Shown: piece after piece, positions 61,733 to 64,000 of the stretch | Layout: the number at the start of each line of letters is the position of its first letter | Numbering within the stretch: the stretch's first letter is position 1 | Source of the DNA: DATDAH01 sp963845425 | Lineage (GTDB): Bacteria > Actinomycetota > Acidimicrobiia > Acidimicrobiales > DATDAH01 | Assembly: GCA_963845425.1 (NCBI GenBank) | Contig: CAWJSC010000010.1 | Coordinates: 310,001-374,000, forward strand | Length of the DNA stretch: 64,000 bases | Direction of reading: 5' to 3' | Notes under the pieces: generated by a model | Databases searched by the model: none | What the model was told of the DNA's origin: nothing | Seen by the model: only the letters and a program-made list of their open reading frames with translations | Position numbers and translations under genes: made by a program

Positions 61733-63265
61733 ATGACCCCGTCCTCCTCGCCTGACGTCCCCGCCCCCGCCGCCCCCGCGGATCCCGTCCCTGGCGAGGT
61801 GGTGATCATCGGCGCCGGTCCCGCCGGCCTCACCGCCGCCTACACACTGGGCCGGCGCGGCGTCACCTCCACGGTGCTGGAGGCCACCGACGAGATCGGC
61901 GGCATCAGCCGCACGGTGGAACGCGACGGCTGGCGCTTCGACATCGGTGGCCACCGCTTCTTCACCAAGGTCAAGCCGGTCGAGGAGCTCTGGCACGAGA
62001 TCCTCGACGCAGGGGATTTCATCCTCACGCCGCGGATGAGCCGGATCTACTACGACGGCAAGTACTTCGACTACCCGCTGAAGGCCTTCAACGCCCTCCG
62101 CAACCTCGGCCTGATCGAGGCCTTCCTGTGCGTGCTCTCCTACCTCTGGGTCCGCATCCGGCCGCCCAAGAACCAGGACAAGTTCGAGGGCTGGGTGGCC
62201 TCCCGGTTCGGCTGGCGTCTCTACCGGACCTTCTTCAAGACCTACACCGAGAAGGTCTGGGGCATCCCGGCCGAGGAGATGCCCGCGGACTGGGCCGCCC
62301 AGCGCATCAAGAACCTCTCGCTGTTCAAGGCGGTGATCAACGCCCTCCTGCCCAACCGGAACCAGAAGGAGATCGCCAGCCTCATCGAGGAGTTCGAGTA
62401 CCCCAAGTACGGCCCGGGGATGATGTGGGAGCGCTGCACCGAGAAGGTGCAGGCCCAGGGCTCGTCGGTCCACATGCAGACCCGGGTGGAGCGGATCCGG
62501 CACGGCGACGGTCGGGCACTCGCCGTCGAGGCCGGCGGCCGGGAGTTTCCGTGCGACAACGTCATCTCCTCGATGCCGTTCACCCACCTCCTGAAGGCCA
62601 TGGACCCGCCGGTGCCGACCGACGTCCTGGCCGCAGCCGACGACATCCAGTACCGCGACTTCCTCACCGTGGCCCTCGTCGTGCCCGAGGCGGCCGGGTT
62701 CCCGGACAACTGGATCTACATCCACGCCCCCGAGGTCCAGGTCGGCCGCATCCAGAACTTCGGTTCGTGGTCGAAGTACCTGGTCAAGGACGGTCGGACC
62801 TGCCTCGGCCTCGAGTACTTCGTCTTCGAGGGTGACGAGCTCTGGACCGCGAGCGACGAGGATCTCGTCGCCCAGGGGACCCGGGAGCTGGTGACGCTCG
62901 GTCTCATCGAGGCCGACGCGGTCGAGGCGGGTTACGTGGTCCGCCAGCCGAAGGCCTACCCCACCTACGACGAGACCTACGCCGACAACGTGGACGTGCT
63001 GCGCACCTGGCTCGAGGAGAACACCCCCAATGTGTTCCCCGTCGGGCGCAACGGGATGCACAAGTACAACAACCAGGACCATTCCATGTACACAGCCATG
63101 CTCACCGTGGAGAACCTCTTCGGTGCCGACCACGACATCTGGGCGGTCAACGTCGAGGAGGAGTACCACGAGGAGGGCGAGGCCGTGGAGGAGATCCGGG
63201 AGTCCGGTACCGGCCGGGCCGCGCCGGTGATCCCCAAGGCGGTCGACCCCGCCCGTCGTCTCTGA
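61733..63265 (+). CDS. FAD/NAD(P)-binding oxidoreductase, UDP-galactopyranose-mutase-like
   Basis: A 510-residue flavoprotein. The dinucleotide-binding IIGAGPAGLTAAYTL is at about 25-40, followed by GGISRTVERDGWRFDIGGHRFF, typical of the NAD_binding_8/amine-oxidase group that includes UDP-galactopyranose mutases and carotenoid-desaturase-like proteins. SLIEEFEYPKYGPGMMWE and the C-terminal FPVGRNGMHKYNNQDHSM are characteristic of the subgroup often placed beside glycosyltransferases. The reaction is not known; a sugar-nucleotide or lipid substrate is plausible from context. Confidence 0.82.
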   Translation: MTPSSSPDVPAPAAPADPVPGEVVIIGAGPAGLTAAYTLGRRGVTSTVLEATDEIGGISRTVERDGWRFDIGGHRFFTKVKPVEELWHEILDAGDFILTPRMSRIYYDGKYFDYPLKAFNALRNLGLIEAFLCVLSYLWVRIRPPKNQDKFEGWVASRFGWRLYRTFFKTYTEKVWGIPAEEMPADWAAQRIKNLSLFKAVINALLPNRNQKEIASLIEEFEYPKYGPGMMWERCTEKVQAQGSSVHMQTRVERIRHGDGRALAVEAGGREFPCDNVISSMPFTHLLKAMDPPVPTDVLAAADDIQYRDFLTVALVVPEAAGFPDNWIYIHAPEVQVGRIQNFGSWSKYLVKDGRTCLGLEYFVFEGDELWTASDEDLVAQGTRELVTLGLIEADAVEAGYVVRQPKAYPTYDETYADNVDVLRTWLEENTPNVFPVGRNGMHKYNNQDHSMYTAMLTVENLFGADHDIWAVNVEEEYHEEGEAVEEIRESGTGRAAPVIPKAVDPARRL

Positions 63266-63284
63266 TCCCCGGCCCGGCCCCGCG

Positions 63285-64000
63285 ATGACGCCGACGCGCG
63301 ACCGATTCTGGTTTCGCTTGGCGCTGATCGCCCTGCTCGCGCTCACCGTCCGCGTGGGCTACATCGGGGTGGCCAAGTGGTCCGACGAGGTCGAGTTCAG
63401 CGACGCGCTGTACTACGCGATCCAGGCCCAGCAGATCGCCGAGGGCGAGCCCTTCGAGCACCGGGAGCACGACCGACCGGCGGCCGACCACGCCCCCCTG
63501 ACCGAGATCTCCCAGGCCCCGACGGCCTTCCTCTTCGGGCGCAGCGTCTTGGCCCTCCGACTGGTGCAGGCCGTGTACGGGACCCTCGCCGTGGTGGCCA
63601 TCGCCCTCCTGGCCCGGCGGGTGGCGGGTAGCGACCGGGTGGCCCTGTGGGCGGCACTGGTGGCCGCCGTGTATCCCAACCTCTGGGCCGCCGACGGGGT
63701 CATCATGGCCGAGACGCTGACCGTGCTCCTGGTCGCGGTCCTGCTGTGGGCCGTCTACGCCTTCCTCGACCGCCCGGACGGCCGCCGGGCGCTGCTGGTC
63801 GGCGCCCTCGCCGGCTTGGCGGCGCTGTCGCGGGCCGAGCTGGCGTTGGTGGGGGTGCTGGCCTTCGTACCGGTGGCCCTGCGGGTGGCCCAGCCCTGGT
63901 CCCGGCGGCTCGGCCATCTGGGCCTCGCCGCCCTGGCGGGGGTGGTCGTCCTGGCCCCGTGGACGGTCTACAACGCGGGGCGCTTCGACGAGCCGGTACT
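63285..64000 (+). CDS. GT39-type membrane glycosyltransferase (N-terminal part, cut by window edge)
   Basis: The first ~238 residues of a polytopic protein. An N-terminal helix is followed by an acidic first loop (WSDEVEFSDALYYAIQAQQI), then repeated helices. The Asp-Glu in the loop matches the catalytic position of GT39 enzymes, and DALYYAIQAQQIAEGEPF is typical of the group. It lies 19 bp after the flavoprotein gene and is likely co-transcribed with it. Confidence 0.8.
   Translation, partial: MTPTRDRFWFRLALIALLALTVRVGYIGVAKWSDEVEFSDALYYAIQAQQIAEGEPFEHREHDRPAADHAPLTEISQAPTAFLFGRSVLALRLVQAVYGTLAVVAIALLARRVAGSDRVALWAALVAAVYPNLWAADGVIMAETLTVLLVAVLLWAVYAFLDRPDGRRALLVGALAGLAALSRAELALVGVLAFVPVALRVAQPWSRRLGHLGLAALAGVVVLAPWTVYNAGRFDEPV

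Overview
The window is a very GC-rich, gene-dense stretch of an actinobacterial chromosome. Actinomycetota is supported by a Pup-proteasome locus (ARC/Mpa ATPase with the QYL tail, plus Dop), a one-piece FO synthase for coenzyme F420, a MarP-type periplasmic protease, a DUF3151 gene and a DUF222/HNH endonuclease. The mix is most like the class Acidimicrobiia; this placement is an inference and no rRNA or tRNA gene is present to test it. No prophage, insertion sequence or CRISPR array was seen.

Layout. 1-2.2 kb: dop (cut by the window edge) and mpa on the minus strand, with a ferredoxin gene diverging. 2.7-5.8 kb: minus-strand operon ttuB-like, ttuA-like, trmI, marP-like, which groups two T-loop tRNA modifications. 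5.8-8.6 kb: small membrane proteins, a LON-domain protein and a D,D-carboxypeptidase. 8.6-11.4 kb: two-gene ADP-forming acyl-CoA synthetase and a TetR regulator. 11.5-16.1 kb: nagA, an ECF42-type sigma factor with a C-terminal frameshift beside its YCII/DGPF partner, and a FIST sensor gene. 16.1-19.9 kb: transketolase, transaldolase, 6-phosphogluconolactonase. 19.9-25.6 kb: a complete thiazole/thiamine operon (thiE-thiO-thiS-thiG-tenI-like-thiD-sodium symporter) led by a TPP riboswitch. 25.6-31.2 kb: fbiC, a LOG-family gene, and a McrB-like AAA+ ATPase with an unfamiliar partner. 31.2-34.8 kb: RNase D, rhodanese, mobA, a PLP decarboxylase. 34.8-38.2 kb: flavin reductase, a decayed patch holding two frameshifted gene remnants, an HNH endonuclease, DUF3151. 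38.2-49.3 kb: patatin, pyruvate kinase, phosphatase, acyl-CoA dehydrogenase, glycerophosphodiesterase, FAD oxidase, gamma-glutamyltransferase, methyltransferase, lytic transglycosylase. 49.3-50.1 kb: non-coding, containing a 325-bp tandem duplication. 50.1-57.1 kb: an O-methyltransferase and a five-gene peptide ABC transporter whose last ATPase carries a membrane-spanning insertion. 57.1-64 kb: cyclophilin, DNA glycosylase, membrane glycosyltransferases and a flavoprotein.

Two window-wide signals stand out. First, eighteen start codons lie 6-10 nt after a TA-N3-T hexamer, which indicates abundant leaderless transcription and fixes several otherwise ambiguous starts. Second, genes in operons commonly overlap by 1-4 nt, and in two cases the only sensible start is a CTG inside a CTGA overlap.

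The most unusual protein is the ABC ATPase at 55636-57069, in which about 145 residues with four or five predicted membrane helices interrupt the nucleotide-binding domain between the Q-loop and the signature motif.
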